Below the pieces are notes generated by a model. It made no database searches and was not told the DNA's origin. It saw nothing but the letters and a program-made list of their open reading frames with translations. The position numbers were made by a program, and so were the translations under genes. Below, piece after piece: positions 1 to 7,635 of a stretch of 23,493 nucleotides of DNA. Source of the stretch: Spirochaetaceae bacterium (lineage in GTDB: Bacteria; Spirochaetota; Spirochaetia; SZUA-6; Fen-1364); NCBI GenBank assembly GCA_003141795.1, contig PLNO01000046.1, positions 336 through 23,828 on the forward strand, written 5' to 3'. Each line of letters begins with the position of its first letter. Positions within the stretch are counted from its first letter, which is position 1.

Positions 1-678
1 CTGTACAAGGGAGAGGTCCTGGGATTGACGGGCCTTGTCGGCGCCGGAAGGACCGAGCTGTTGCAGGGCATCTTCGGGATGAATCGGGTGACCTCGGGGA
101 CGGTCAAAGTCAGGGGTCGTGCCGCCACGATCCGTCATCCCGCCGATGCGATCAAGCTCGGCATCGGAATGGTCCCCGAGGGTAGAAAGGAACAGGGCAT
201 GTTCCTGAAGCTTTCCGTTCTGGACAACATGACCATGGTGCATCTGCGGGAATTGGCAAACCGGCTGACGCTCATCAATAAGAGGAAACGTGAGAACGTT
301 GCGAACGAGTACGTCGGCCAACTGGCGATCAAGACCCCGAGTCTCGCGCAGATCTCTCAGAATCTCAGCGGCGGAAACCAGCAGAAGACGATCATCGCCC
401 GATGGCTCATGCACGAGCCCCTCATCCTGTTCCTGGACGAGCCGACGCACGGCATCGACGTGGGCGCAAAAATGGAAATCTATCGTCTCATCGACAACTT
501 GTCCCAAAACGGCGTCTCGATAATCCTGATCTCCTCCGAGCTGCCGGAGGTCCTCAACCTCTGCGACAGGATCATGGTCATGCACCATGGAGAAATACGG
601 GGAACCCTCTCTCACGACGAAGCGGATCAGGTGAAGATCATGAGGCTCACCCTGGAGGAAAAAAGCAGGACCGCGTGA
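1..678 (+). CDS. Sugar ABC transporter ATP-binding protein, C-terminal part (RbsA/MglA family; 5' truncated by window edge)
   Basis: The reading frame is open from the first base, so this is the last 225 residues of a longer gene; the Leu/Tyr/Lys codons at the edge belong to it. It is the second nucleotide-binding domain of a two-domain RbsA/MglA/XylG-type importer ATPase. Visible motifs are the degenerate Walker A GLVGAGRTEL (Arg-Thr replaces the usual Lys-Ser/Thr, typical of the second domain of this family), the ABC signature LSGGNQQK and the Walker B plus D-loop segment FLDEPTHGID, followed by an H-loop region ILISSELPEV. The protein acts on the cytoplasmic face of the membrane and would power uptake of a pentose, deoxypentose or similar sugar. 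The nearby binding protein and deoC suggest the substrate class, but no permease is visible here. It converges on the DeoR gene with a 3-bp gap. Confidence 0.9.
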   Translation: MYKGEVLGLTGLVGAGRTELLQGIFGMNRVTSGTVKVRGRAATIRHPADAIKLGIGMVPEGRKEQGMFLKLSVLDNMTMVHLRELANRLTLINKRKRENVANEYVGQLAIKTPSLAQISQNLSGGNQQKTIIARWLMHEPLILFLDEPTHGIDVGAKMEIYRLIDNLSQNGVSIILISSELPEVLNLCDRIMVMHHGEIRGTLSHDEADQVKIMRLTLEEKSRTA

Positions 679-681
679 TTC

Positions 682-1449
682 TCACGCCTCTGCCAGGATC
701 ACCTCGATTCCCATCTCCTTGTATTGAGCCAGGAGGATAGGATCAGCGTTGGAGTCGGTTACTATCTTGTTGATCTTGCCGATCGGAACGTTCGGATAGA
801 GGCCGGATGTGGTGAACTTCGTGAAATCGGCAAGCAGGATGACCTCGTTCGCCCGATCAGCCATCAGGCTCTTCATCTGTGCCTCCAGCAGATCGCCATT
901 GCTCAGACCCCGATGACTTTCCACGCCCTGGGTTCCCAGGATGCATTTGTTCGCGTGGAATCGGGACACGATCTCTTCGGCGAGCGGCCCAGCGAAGCAC
1001 TGGTTGGGGCGGTGCAACAACCCGCCCGCGCTCACGAGCTCGACGCGTGTATTCGCGAGCTCCGCGATGATGGGCAGTGAAAATGTAACGACGGTGATGT
1101 GCGAGAAATGACCCAACTCGCGGGCGAAAAGGGCGCACGTGGTCCCATGGTCGATGAACAGCGAATCGTTCTCCTCCACGAGCTCCCGGGCCTTTGCCGC
1201 GATAGCCTCCTTCTCCCTCAGGTGCAGCTCCATGCGGAGCGAAAAGCTCGTCACTTCCGCGAGAGGACGCGATCTGTCGGTTGCGCCGCCGAAGTGCTTC
1301 TTGATCGCCTGGGTCTTGTCCAGGAAATCCAGGTCCCTGCGGATCGTCATCTCGGAAACGTACAGCGCCCGGCTGAGCTCCTTGATGCTCATTGCGCCAC
1401 GTTGTCGAACCAGGTCGACGATCTTACCCCGCCTCTCATCCACCAGCAT
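682..1449 (-). CDS. DeoR-family transcriptional repressor
   Basis: A 255-residue protein, the normal family length. Residues about 5-60 form the N-terminal winged helix-turn-helix (IKELSRALYVSEMTIRRDLD). The rest is the sugar-phosphate-sensing DeoRC domain, with the phosphate-binding loop FIDHGTTC and the late EVILLADFTKF segment typical of the family. An upstream TTG at 1512 would add 21 residues. The ATG at 1449 is preferred because it gives the canonical start just before the helix-turn-helix and has an AGAAGG element about 9 bp upstream. The gene is divergent from the binding-protein gene and convergent with the ABC ATPase gene. It is therefore well placed to repress this transport and aldolase locus in response to a phosphorylated sugar; the effector is not known. 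Confidence 0.9.
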   Translation of the reverse strand: MLVDERRGKIVDLVRQRGAMSIKELSRALYVSEMTIRRDLDFLDKTQAIKKHFGGATDRSRPLAEVTSFSLRMELHLREKEAIAAKARELVEENDSLFIDHGTTCALFARELGHFSHITVVTFSLPIIAELANTRVELVSAGGLLHRPNQCFAGPLAEEIVSRFHANKCILGTQGVESHRGLSNGDLLEAQMKSLMADRANEVILLADFTKFTTSGLYPNVPIGKINKIVTDSNADPILLAQYKEMGIEVILAEA

Positions 1450-1512
1450 TTCGCCCTGCCTTCTCCCTGTCTCCACGACCGCGGGCTTGCCCGTGTTAAT
1501 GCCCGTATTCAA

Positions 1513-1827
1513 ACAAGCTATCCCACATTATCACATCCAAGCTCAAATACAAACAGGAAAGCGAATCAGCGATTGTTTTTGGGTGAGGCGGCTGTAAACT
1601 AGTTGTTAAAACTATTCCATTTTGTGTTTTATTTTGTTTGACTTTGTGATTGAGCTATGATAGCGTTTTCAGGAATAAATGAGAAAGGGGGGAGAGTCAC
1701 AGGCAGCAGAGTACGAGGGTTCATCTCGACCGCAATACCAAGACGTCGTCGGATGAAACGGGAAAACGGCTACGCAGGCAAGAAGGGCCTGCTTGGTGTG
1801 CATTCAGCTAATCTAAGGAGGAAAAGG
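1513..1827. promoter_or_regulatory. Divergent control region between deoR and the binding-protein gene
   Basis: This AT-rich stretch separates the repressor from the genes it probably controls. A candidate sigma70 promoter toward the binding protein is TTGACT at 1638-1643 with TAGCGT at 1661-1666 and a 17-bp spacer; the -10 keeps only its T, A and final T. CAAACA occurs at 1510-1515 and 1550-1555, and its inverse TGTTTG at 1635-1640. The first two copies are 40 bp apart, close to four helical turns, so they could be repressor half-sites. The leader also holds a 6-bp hairpin (1774-1779 with 1787-1792) just before the Shine-Dalgarno sequence. All of this is by eye. Confidence 0.35.
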
Positions 1828-2871
1828 ATGAAGAAGAACTTTCTCGCACCTCTTGTCATCATGGCAGCTCTCATGATGATTCCGTTCGTCGCTTTTGCGA
1901 ACGGGTCCAAGGAACAACCCGCAGCTGGCGGCAGCTTTGTTCCGGCCGCCCAGCTCAAGGCGCCTCCGGGGGCGTCGATGTTCGTTCTTCCCGCGGACGT
2001 GAGACCGGCAAAACAGCTGCGGATCGCCACGATCATGGTGCAGAACAACCCCTTCGGCGAAGCCGTCATGAAGGGCACAATGTTCGCGAAGGAAATACTG
2101 AAGGATCGAAACGCGAAGGTCGACTGGATATCGGTTCCGGATTTCGATCCCAAGAAGTTCGAAGATGCAATGCAGAACGCCATCACCGCCCAATATGACG
2201 CGATCACGCTGTTCGGGCTCTCCGACGCCCTGCAGCCCGTCGTCGACAAGGCAGTGGCCGCGGGTATCCTCGTCTACACCTTCAACACGGAGCCCGGTCT
2301 CCACTCAAAGAGGCAGGCATACTGGGGACAGGATGGCTTTGCCGGTGGCCAGAAATGCGGCCAGCTATTGATGGATGCAATGGGCGGGCAGGGCGAATAC
2401 GCGATCATCACCGGATCCTTCAACGTCCTCGGTCACGAGCTGCGCCGTAAGGGCGCTCGCGACATATTGGACAAGAACCCGCAGATGAAGCTCATCAGCG
2501 AGTTCGAGAACCAGGACAAGGCCGAAGAAGCGTACAACATCACCCAGAACCTGCTCACGTCTCACCCGAACATCAAGGGCATTTACGTGACCGCGGGAGG
2601 TCCCTTCGGCGCGGCCAAGGCCATCAAGGACGCCGGCCTTACGGGAAAGGTGAAGCTGGTGTGCCACGACTGGATGGCGGAAACCATCACCTACGTTCGC
2701 TCAGGGGAGATCTCCGCCGTTCTGGACCAGGATCCGTTCAACCAGGGGTATGCCCCTGTCGTCTCGGCCTTCAACAAGCTTGCGGCCAAGATCGATCCGA
2801 AGGAGATCAACTGGTTCCCCGGCGACATCGCCACTCCGCAGAACGTCGAACAGAAAGTCCCCAAGAGCTGA
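1828..2871 (+). CDS. Periplasmic sugar-binding protein of an ABC transporter (Peripla_BP type 1 family)
   Basis: A 347-residue solute-binding protein. The start at 1828 is supported by an AGGAGG Shine-Dalgarno sequence about 7 bp upstream and by a classical signal peptide: a Lys-Lys N-region, a hydrophobic core over residues 5-21, and probable cleavage after Ala-Phe-Ala, giving a mature N-terminus Asn-Gly-Ser-Lys-Glu. There is no lipobox cysteine. The mature part has the two-lobe pattern of ribose/rhamnose/AI-2-type binding proteins: RIATIMVQNNPFGEAVMKG at the first strand, repeated alpha/beta units, YAIITGSFNVLGHELRRKG near the hinge, and GIYVTAGGPFGAAKAIKDAG in the second lobe. It should deliver sugar to the membrane complex energised by the ATPase at the window start. 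The neighbouring aldolase gene points to a pentose or deoxypentose, but the ligand cannot be read from sequence. The frame stays open upstream to 1657, but that extension lacks coding character. Confidence 0.9.
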   Translation: MKKNFLAPLVIMAALMMIPFVAFANGSKEQPAAGGSFVPAAQLKAPPGASMFVLPADVRPAKQLRIATIMVQNNPFGEAVMKGTMFAKEILKDRNAKVDWISVPDFDPKKFEDAMQNAITAQYDAITLFGLSDALQPVVDKAVAAGILVYTFNTEPGLHSKRQAYWGQDGFAGGQKCGQLLMDAMGGQGEYAIITGSFNVLGHELRRKGARDILDKNPQMKLISEFENQDKAEEAYNITQNLLTSHPNIKGIYVTAGGPFGAAKAIKDAGLTGKVKLVCHDWMAETITYVRSGEISAVLDQDPFNQGYAPVVSAFNKLAAKIDPKEINWFPGDIATPQNVEQKVPKS

Positions 2872-2882
2872 TGGATTTTCGA

Positions 2883-2915
2883 GAAACAAGGCAGCGGCCT
2901 CCGCTGCCTTGTTTC
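2883..2915 (+). terminator. Perfect 15-bp stem-loop between binding-protein gene and deoC
   Basis: Arms 2883-2897 and 2901-2915 are exact reverse complements around a 3-nt CCT loop; the stem reads GAAACAAGGCAGCGG. The loop lies 11 bp after the binding-protein stop codon. Only a short T-containing tail follows, so it may act as a partial terminator or as a 3'-end mRNA stabiliser. Either role would let the binding protein be made in excess over DeoC, a common pattern for binding-protein genes. Confidence 0.7.
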
Positions 2916-2961
2916 CCCTTCAAGGGCAGACCGTTGAGAGTTCGCGCAGACAGGAGGATCA

Positions 2962-3660
2962 ATGAGACTCGCCGCTTCTGAAGTGGCTCGCATGATCGAC
3001 GTGAGTGCCGTCAAGCCGGATGACACCGAGACGAGCGTGCGAAACATGGCCTCCACGGCCATCGATCACCACTGCGCCGCGGTTTTCGCCCTGCCGGCGT
3101 GGACTCCCCTCGTCGTTCAGATCCTCTCCGGGAACACATCCGTCGCCGTCGGCGGGGCCGTCGGATTCCCTTCCGGGGGGCAGACCACCCGAATCAAGCG
3201 AGCCGAAACCAAAGAGCTCCTCGAGATGGGGTGCACCGAGATCGACATGGTCATCAACATCGGAAAGCTTGTTTCCGGCCGGCTCGACGAGGTACGTGAG
3301 GACATTCACGCCGTGGTCAACGAAGCACAACAATTCCCCGTGAAGGTGATCCTCGAATGCCACTATCTCACCGAGGACCAGATCAGGGCGGGTTGCGACG
3401 CAATCGTTGCGGCGCACGCGGCATGGGTCAAGACGGGAACCGGCCTGGCGCCCTCGGGGGCAACCCTTGAAAATGTCGCGTTGATCAAGAAGCACGTGGG
3501 TGACGCGATCGGAGTGAAGGCCGCCGGAGGAGTGCGCGGCATGGAAACCCTCGCCGAGATGTACAGAAGGGGCGCGCGAAGGTTCGGGTTGAGTTGGACG
3601 GGAGCGGTGAAGATTCTCCACCACGTGCAGGCCCTCCCCTCGGGGGTCCTGGAGATCTGA
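2962..3660 (+). CDS. deoC: Deoxyribose-phosphate aldolase (DERA, class I)
   Basis: A 232-residue TIM-barrel aldolase that cleaves 2-deoxyribose-5-phosphate to glyceraldehyde-3-phosphate and acetaldehyde in the cytoplasm. The Schiff-base lysine is in WVKTGTG (E. coli Lys167 position), the second active-site lysine in GVKAAGGVRG (Lys201 position), and the catalytic aspartate in EIDMVINIGKL (Asp102 position). The start codon follows an AGGAGG motif 5 bp upstream. The gene is the second gene after the binding protein, with the stem-loop between them, so it probably belongs to the same regulon under the DeoR protein. A related LsrF-like or other aldolase role is possible, since DeoC-fold enzymes also act on other phosphorylated sugars, but the full set of DERA residues favours deoC. 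Confidence 0.9.
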   Translation: MRLAASEVARMIDVSAVKPDDTETSVRNMASTAIDHHCAAVFALPAWTPLVVQILSGNTSVAVGGAVGFPSGGQTTRIKRAETKELLEMGCTEIDMVINIGKLVSGRLDEVREDIHAVVNEAQQFPVKVILECHYLTEDQIRAGCDAIVAAHAAWVKTGTGLAPSGATLENVALIKKHVGDAIGVKAAGGVRGMETLAEMYRRGARRFGLSWTGAVKILHHVQALPSGVLEI

Positions 3661-3689
3661 GAAACGGAATGCCGGCCCCGATGTCGGTC

Positions 3690-3714
3690 GGCGCTCGCCG
3701 CCCACCGAGGCGCC
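3690..3714. terminator. GC-rich hairpin between convergent deoC and GNAT genes
   Basis: GGCGC (3690-3694) plus TCG pairs with CGA (3706-3708) plus GCGCC (3710-3714), with one bulged G at 3709. It lies in the 60-bp gap between two converging genes and could serve both strands. There is no clear T-tract on either side, so confidence is low. Confidence 0.3.
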
Positions 3715-3720
3715 CCGCCC

Positions 3721-4170
3721 CTACTCCAGCGTCTTTTCGAACACGGCGGAGGTTTTCGCCTTCTCGTAGCCTTCCCGCAGGTAGAAGCGATGCGCGTCTT
3801 CACGCACGACGTTGGAGCGCACCAGCATGCGTTTGGCTCCACCGAAAGCCGCCCACTGCTCGGCGGCGTGGAGGAGAGCTTTTCCGACACCGGCGCGGCG
3901 CGTTGTCTCCGTCACGACCATTCCGCCTACTTCCGCGAAGGGGCCCGATTGGATGTGGAACGCCATGCCGACGTCCACCCAACCGAGGATTGTCTCCTCT
4001 GGCATGCACGCCACGAGCACCGCGTGGTCGGGGACTTCCATGAGGTACCGCAGTCGTTTCTCCATCTCACCGACCGGCACGGGATATCCCAGCTCGGCGC
4101 TGAGGGCTGCCACGGCGGCGGCATCCGAAGGCACAGCTTCGCGAATGACAGGCGCGGTTCCCGCAATCAT
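3721..4170 (-). CDS. GNAT-family N-acetyltransferase
   Basis: A 149-residue protein with the single GNAT fold. It has an N-terminal strand-helix segment (REAVPSDAAAVAALSAELGY), a central strand GWVDVGMAFH, and the acetyl-CoA pyrophosphate-binding motif A VVTETTRRAGVGKALLHAAE containing the RxxGxG/A signature. A C-terminal motif B region, AHRFYLREGYEKAKTSAVF, completes the fold. The start at 4170 is chosen because an AGGGGG element lies about 7 bp upstream and the acetyltransferase domain begins right there. The frame stays open well upstream, but only inside the preceding nucleotidase gene. It lies 11 bp downstream of the nucleotidase stop, so the two are probably co-transcribed. The acceptor substrate cannot be predicted. 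Confidence 0.88.
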   Translation of the reverse strand: MIAGTAPVIREAVPSDAAAVAALSAELGYPVPVGEMEKRLRYLMEVPDHAVLVACMPEETILGWVDVGMAFHIQSGPFAEVGGMVVTETTRRAGVGKALLHAAEQWAAFGGAKRMLVRSNVVREDAHRFYLREGYEKAKTSAVFEKTLE

Positions 4171-4181
4171 GATGCACCCCC

Positions 4182-5606
4182 TCAGTCGTCGTGCGGCAGG
4201 GAGCCGCGCGCTGCGCGCAGGTACGCGAAGGGCGTCTGCGCGAGGAAGTTCGAAACGCGCGAGGTGTACACGTCTGCATAACGCTCGACCTGACGCGCGA
4301 AGAGGCTCTTGTCGTTGCCGGCGCGCATGATCGGGCCCCACATGGGGTTGCCGATCTCACCCGACGCCTTGGCGAGCGGGGAGATCCGCGCGTCAAGCGT
4401 CTCGTTCTCCTCCGTGATGCTCCGTATCGCCGCCTCAAGCTCCGCCGCGTTCGCGGTGGGCTTGGGGCCGTACTTGTGCTGCGCTCTCTGCCGCGCCAGA
4501 CGCAGCTGCGCGAGCCTCGCATCGAGCTCGGTCTTCCTGACCATGAGCTCGCGGAGCTCGGCGTCGGCACCGTGCGTCTTCTCCATGTCGATGACCTCTG
4601 ATTCCATCTCGCGCAGGATCAGGCCCGTGCGCCAGCGCAGCATCTCCTTGCTCACGTGCACGTCGCCGAAGAGGTGGTCGCCGAGATAAAGGATTTCCGC
4701 GCCCGACAGCGTAAGGCTGGACTCCACGAGCTGCGCGTCCCCGCCGACGTAGACGCACCCCTGCTCCAGGCTGCCGCGGTGCGGGAGGAGCAGGCCCTGC
4801 TCGGGATCGGTGACGCGGTAGGACGCCTGGCGCCCGGAGAAGAACCCCGGCTTGCGCGCCTCCACGATGATGATGTCGAAGAGCTCCCGCCATTTCATCG
4901 GGCCGGGGAGGTACTTGTCGAAGGAGTACTCCATCATGGACCGGGTATACCCCCAGTCGGAGTTCGTGATGAGGAGGAGCTTCTTTCCCGCCATCTTCTG
5001 ATCCAGCAGCGTGAGGGGAAGCTCGGGGTCGAGCTCCACGAATCGATCGGGGTCGGCCATGACCTTGGCCTTGAGCTCGCTCAGGTTGTGCGCCTCGTCC
5101 AGCGCGGAGAGGAGCACGCGGTGCAGATCCCGATACCCCAGCCGCTCCGGCAGCCTGTCGGCGTCGAGGAGGTCGACGAGGTTGGCGAAGAGGTTCGCCT
5201 CGGAGAGGGAGAACAGCGTGTTCATGAATTGCCAGCGCGGATCGGAGAGATCGACGAACGTGCTGGAGTACGCCGCGCGCTGCTCGTCGAAGGACAGCGG
5301 CCGGGTCCCGTGATGCGCTCTAATGATGTACCCGAAGCGCGTAGCCTTGACGAGATTCCCCAGCTCCAGATCGAAGGTGAGGCCCTGGATGACGCTCGCC
5401 GGATCGAATCGCAGCTGGTCCACCGGCCACCCGCGTCGTGACAGGGGCACGAGGGCGCGCTCGAAGGCCGCGCGCTCCCATTCCGCTGTGCGGTAATGCA
5501 CAAGCGTGTAGTCCATGTCGTATCCGACGGCTTTAATGGCGCGCATGTTGAGGGTGCGGTTGCACCACACGCGACGCTCGGGCGGGATCACGATGGGATC
5601 GATCAT
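4182..5606 (-). CDS. HAD-superfamily 5'-nucleotidase (purine/IMP-GMP type, HAD-IG family)
   Basis: A 474-residue cytosolic nucleotidase related to eukaryotic NT5C2 (purine 5'-nucleotidase). HAD motif I is GYDMDYTLVHY, with the nucleophile and acid-base aspartates at residues 30 and 32. Motif II is LLLITNSDWGY, and motif IV is YLGDHLFGDV, just after VYVGGDA. A charged helical stretch after motif IV (ELMVRKTELDARLAQLRLAR onward) looks like a coiled coil. The expected reaction is dephosphorylation of IMP, GMP or related nucleoside 5'-monophosphates. The start is the ATG at 5606, directly before the conserved IPPERRVWCNRTLNM segment; no good Shine-Dalgarno sequence is visible, and the longer frame adds only 22 basic residues. 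It is followed by the GNAT gene. A strong hairpin separates it from fhs upstream. Confidence 0.88.
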   Translation of the reverse strand: MIDPIVIPPERRVWCNRTLNMRAIKAVGYDMDYTLVHYRTAEWERAAFERALVPLSRRGWPVDQLRFDPASVIQGLTFDLELGNLVKATRFGYIIRAHHGTRPLSFDEQRAAYSSTFVDLSDPRWQFMNTLFSLSEANLFANLVDLLDADRLPERLGYRDLHRVLLSALDEAHNLSELKAKVMADPDRFVELDPELPLTLLDQKMAGKKLLLITNSDWGYTRSMMEYSFDKYLPGPMKWRELFDIIIVEARKPGFFSGRQASYRVTDPEQGLLLPHRGSLEQGCVYVGGDAQLVESSLTLSGAEILYLGDHLFGDVHVSKEMLRWRTGLILREMESEVIDMEKTHGADAELRELMVRKTELDARLAQLRLARQRAQHKYGPKPTANAAELEAAIRSITEENETLDARISPLAKASGEIGNPMWGPIMRAGNDKSLFARQVERYADVYTSRVSNFLAQTPFAYLRAARGSLPHDD

Positions 5607-5626
5607 GGTGATGAGTCTACTACGAG

Positions 5627-5664
5627 GCGGCGCTGCGCGGCCATGGACCACCGCACAGCGCCGC
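5627..5664 (-). terminator. Strong 14-bp hairpin between fhs and the nucleotidase gene
   Basis: Arms 5627-5640 and 5651-5664 pair over 14 positions with a single G-T wobble, around a 10-nt loop. On the transcribed minus strand the stem begins GCGGCGCTGTGCGG. It lies 20 bp after the fhs stop and 20 bp before the nucleotidase start. No T-tract follows, so it may be a factor-assisted terminator or an RNA processing or stability element rather than a classical intrinsic terminator. Confidence 0.55.
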
Positions 5665-5684
5665 TTCCGCACGTCAGTAAACCC

Positions 5685-7451
5685 CTAGAACAGACCCTTC
5701 ACTTTCCCTGTCTTCACGTCGACGTCGATGTTGGTGAACGCGGGCACCGAGGCTGTCCCCGGCATGAGCTTGATGTCTCCCGCCACGGGAACGATGAACC
5801 CCGCCCCCCTGTACTGGAGGATGTCGCGGATGGGAAGCGTCCAACCCTTGGGCCGGCCCTTGATCGTCGGATCATGGGAGAGGGAGAGGTGCGTCTTCAC
5901 CATGCATGTTCCGAGCTTCGAAAGCTCGGCATCCGCCTCGATGGCGGCGAGCTTCTCCTTGGCGAGCGGCGTATAGGATACCCCGTCGGCGCCGTAGACC
6001 TTCGTGGCGATGAGCCTGATCCTTTCCGACAGCGGCGTTGAAAGCTCGTAGAGGAACTTGAACTTCGGCTTCTGATTGCACGCGTCGACGACTGTCTCCG
6101 CGAGCTCCTTGGCGCCGTCGCCTCCGAACTCCCAGTGCTTGGAGAGAGCGACGCGCGCGCCGGCCTTTTCCGCGGCCTTGCGCACGACCGTCACCTCTTC
6201 GTCGGTGTCCGTGTAGAAGTGGTTGATGCACACCACGGGCTCGATGCCGGAGAGCTTGATCGTCTCGATGTGGGCCAGGAGGTTTTCCACGCCCTTCTCC
6301 ACGAGGCCGACGTTCTTCTCCGTATACGCCTTGTCCAGAGGTTTCCCCGGCGCCACCTTGGGGCCGCCGCCGTGCATCTTCAACGCGCGCACGGTGCACA
6401 CGAGCACCGAGCAGTTCGGCGTGAGCCCGCTGAAGCGGCACTTCAGGTTCCAGAACTTCTCGAACCCGATGTCCGCCGCGAAGCCGCTCTCCGTGACGTG
6501 GTAATCCGCGAGCTTCAGCCCCACCCTGTCGGCGATGATGGAGGACTGGCCGATGGCGATGTTCGCGAAGGGGCCTGCGTGCACGAGCACGGGCTGGCCC
6601 TCGATCGTCTGCAGGAGGTTCGGGTTGATCGCCTTGGCCATGATGGCCGTCATGGCCCCGTCCACGCCGAGGTCGTGCGTCGTCACGGGCTTTCCCGCCT
6701 TGCTGTAGGCGACGACGATCCTGCCCATACGCTCCCGCATGTCCTTCAAGTCCGAAGCGACGGCGAGGATGGCCATGATCTCCGAGGAGACGGTGATCTG
6801 GAAGCCGCTCTTCATCATGAACCCGTCCATGTCGGAGCCCAGTCCTATGATGATCTCCCGCATGGCCTGCGCGCAGAAATCGATGCACCAGCCCTGCGCG
6901 ATGTTGCGCGGGTCGATGTCCAGGCGTGTGAGGCCGCGTTTCTTCAGGCCCTCGTCGGTGTAGTTGAACTCGTGCTGCAGGCGCGCGGTGAGCGCGACCA
7001 TGGAGAGGTTGTGCGCGTTGGTGATTGCGTCGATGTCCCCGGTGAGCCCGAGGGAGAAGTCGGTGAGCGGGATGCACTGGGCAAGACCGCCGCCTGCCGC
7101 GGATCCCTTGATGTTGAAGGTCGGACCGCCAGAGGGTTGCCGGATCGCCCCGATCACCTTCTTGCCGATCTTTCCCAGGCCTTCCACCAGACCCATCGTG
7201 GTGGTGGACTTTCCTTCGCCCAGGGGTGTAGGCGTAATGGCCGTCACTTCGACGTACTTCCCGTCGGGCCGGTCTTTCAGCCGGTTCAGGATGCTCATGT
7301 AGTCGAGCTTGGCCACGTAGTGACCGTAGGGGAGGAGCTCCCTGTCCTCCAGGCCCAGCTCCTTTGCCAGCTGGACAACAGGCTTCATGCCCTCTTCCGC
7401 CGCTTCCGCGATCTGCCAGTCCTTCATTGTCTTCGGATCGAGTGCTTTCAT
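5685..7451 (-). CDS. fhs: Formate-tetrahydrofolate ligase (10-formyl-THF synthetase)
   Basis: A 588-residue cytosolic enzyme that makes 10-formyl-tetrahydrofolate from formate, THF and ATP. The ATP-binding loop is [16 protein letters not shown]. It is followed by [18 protein letters not shown], then [17 protein letters not shown] and [17 protein letters not shown]. The C-terminal [10 protein letters not shown] and LPIRDI segments recall the eukaryotic C1-THF synthase synthetase domain more than the Moorella/Clostridium type, which has PTPAGEGKTTT and a C-terminal KTQYSFSDD. It is slightly longer than the usual 555-560 residues. The start at 7451 (Met-Lys-Ala-Leu-Asp) has AAAGGA and AAAAGGG elements upstream; an open frame continues another 118 codons but runs antisense into the pyr gene and is not credible. 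It is divergent from the pyr operon. It feeds purine synthesis, formylation, or C1 metabolism in an acetogenic or formate-using lifestyle. Confidence 0.95.
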   Translation of the reverse strand: MKALDPKTMKDWQIAEAAEEGMKPVVQLAKELGLEDRELLPYGHYVAKLDYMSILNRLKDRPDGKYVEVTAITPTPLGEGKSTTTMGLVEGLGKIGKKVIGAIRQPSGGPTFNIKGSAAGGGLAQCIPLTDFSLGLTGDIDAITNAHNLSMVALTARLQHEFNYTDEGLKKRGLTRLDIDPRNIAQGWCIDFCAQAMREIIIGLGSDMDGFMMKSGFQITVSSEIMAILAVASDLKDMRERMGRIVVAYSKAGKPVTTHDLGVDGAMTAIMAKAINPNLLQTIEGQPVLVHAGPFANIAIGQSSIIADRVGLKLADYHVTESGFAADIGFEKFWNLKCRFSGLTPNCSVLVCTVRALKMHGGGPKVAPGKPLDKAYTEKNVGLVEKGVENLLAHIETIKLSGIEPVVCINHFYTDTDEEVTVVRKAAEKAGARVALSKHWEFGGDGAKELAETVVDACNQKPKFKFLYELSTPLSERIRLIATKVYGADGVSYTPLAKEKLAAIEADAELSKLGTCMVKTHLSLSHDPTIKGRPKGWTLPIRDILQYRGAGFIVPVAGDIKLMPGTASVPAFTNIDVDVKTGKVKGLF

Positions 7452-7521
7452 CCCTTTTCGTCCTTTCTGCACATCACAGGTGTCATCGAGAAAAGCGTAC
7501 CCCCAAAGCCCCCGCGTTGTC

Positions 7522-7550
7522 TTGTACCGAGCTTCTGCTTTTTGTATAAT
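7522..7550 (+). promoter_or_regulatory. Sigma70-type promoter of the pyr operon
   Basis: A perfect -10 hexamer TATAAT at 7545-7550 lies 17 bp downstream of TTGTAC at 7522-7527. Transcription would start near 7557, about 80 nt before the chosen pyrFE start codon. The site lies between fhs and pyrFE and points toward the pyr genes. Confidence 0.7.
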
Positions 7551-7563
7551 GATGCTATTGATG

Positions 7564-7591
7564 CCGCACCAGCAGGGGTCGCCAGGTGCGG
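7564..7591 (+). promoter_or_regulatory. 5'-terminal leader hairpin of the pyr transcript
   Basis: CCGCACC at 7564-7570 pairs perfectly with GGTGCGG at 7585-7591 around a 14-nt loop. It starts within about 10 nt of the predicted transcription start. There is no T-tract and no match to the known PyrR-binding loop consensus, so a regulatory role is only a possibility. Confidence 0.4.
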
Positions 7592-7635
7592 GCCCTTGCG
7601 TTCCCCCGGCCATCCCTTTACACTCCCCAAGCAGA

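Noticed and set aside
1638..1661. TTGACT with TATGAT as a promoter for the binding-protein gene
   Set aside because: The spacer is only 12 bp, too short for a normal sigma70 promoter. A weaker -10 at 17 bp was noted instead.
7564..7591. PyrR-type attenuator in the pyr leader
   Set aside because: A hairpin exists, but there is no PyrR-binding loop consensus, antiterminator or terminator T-tract.
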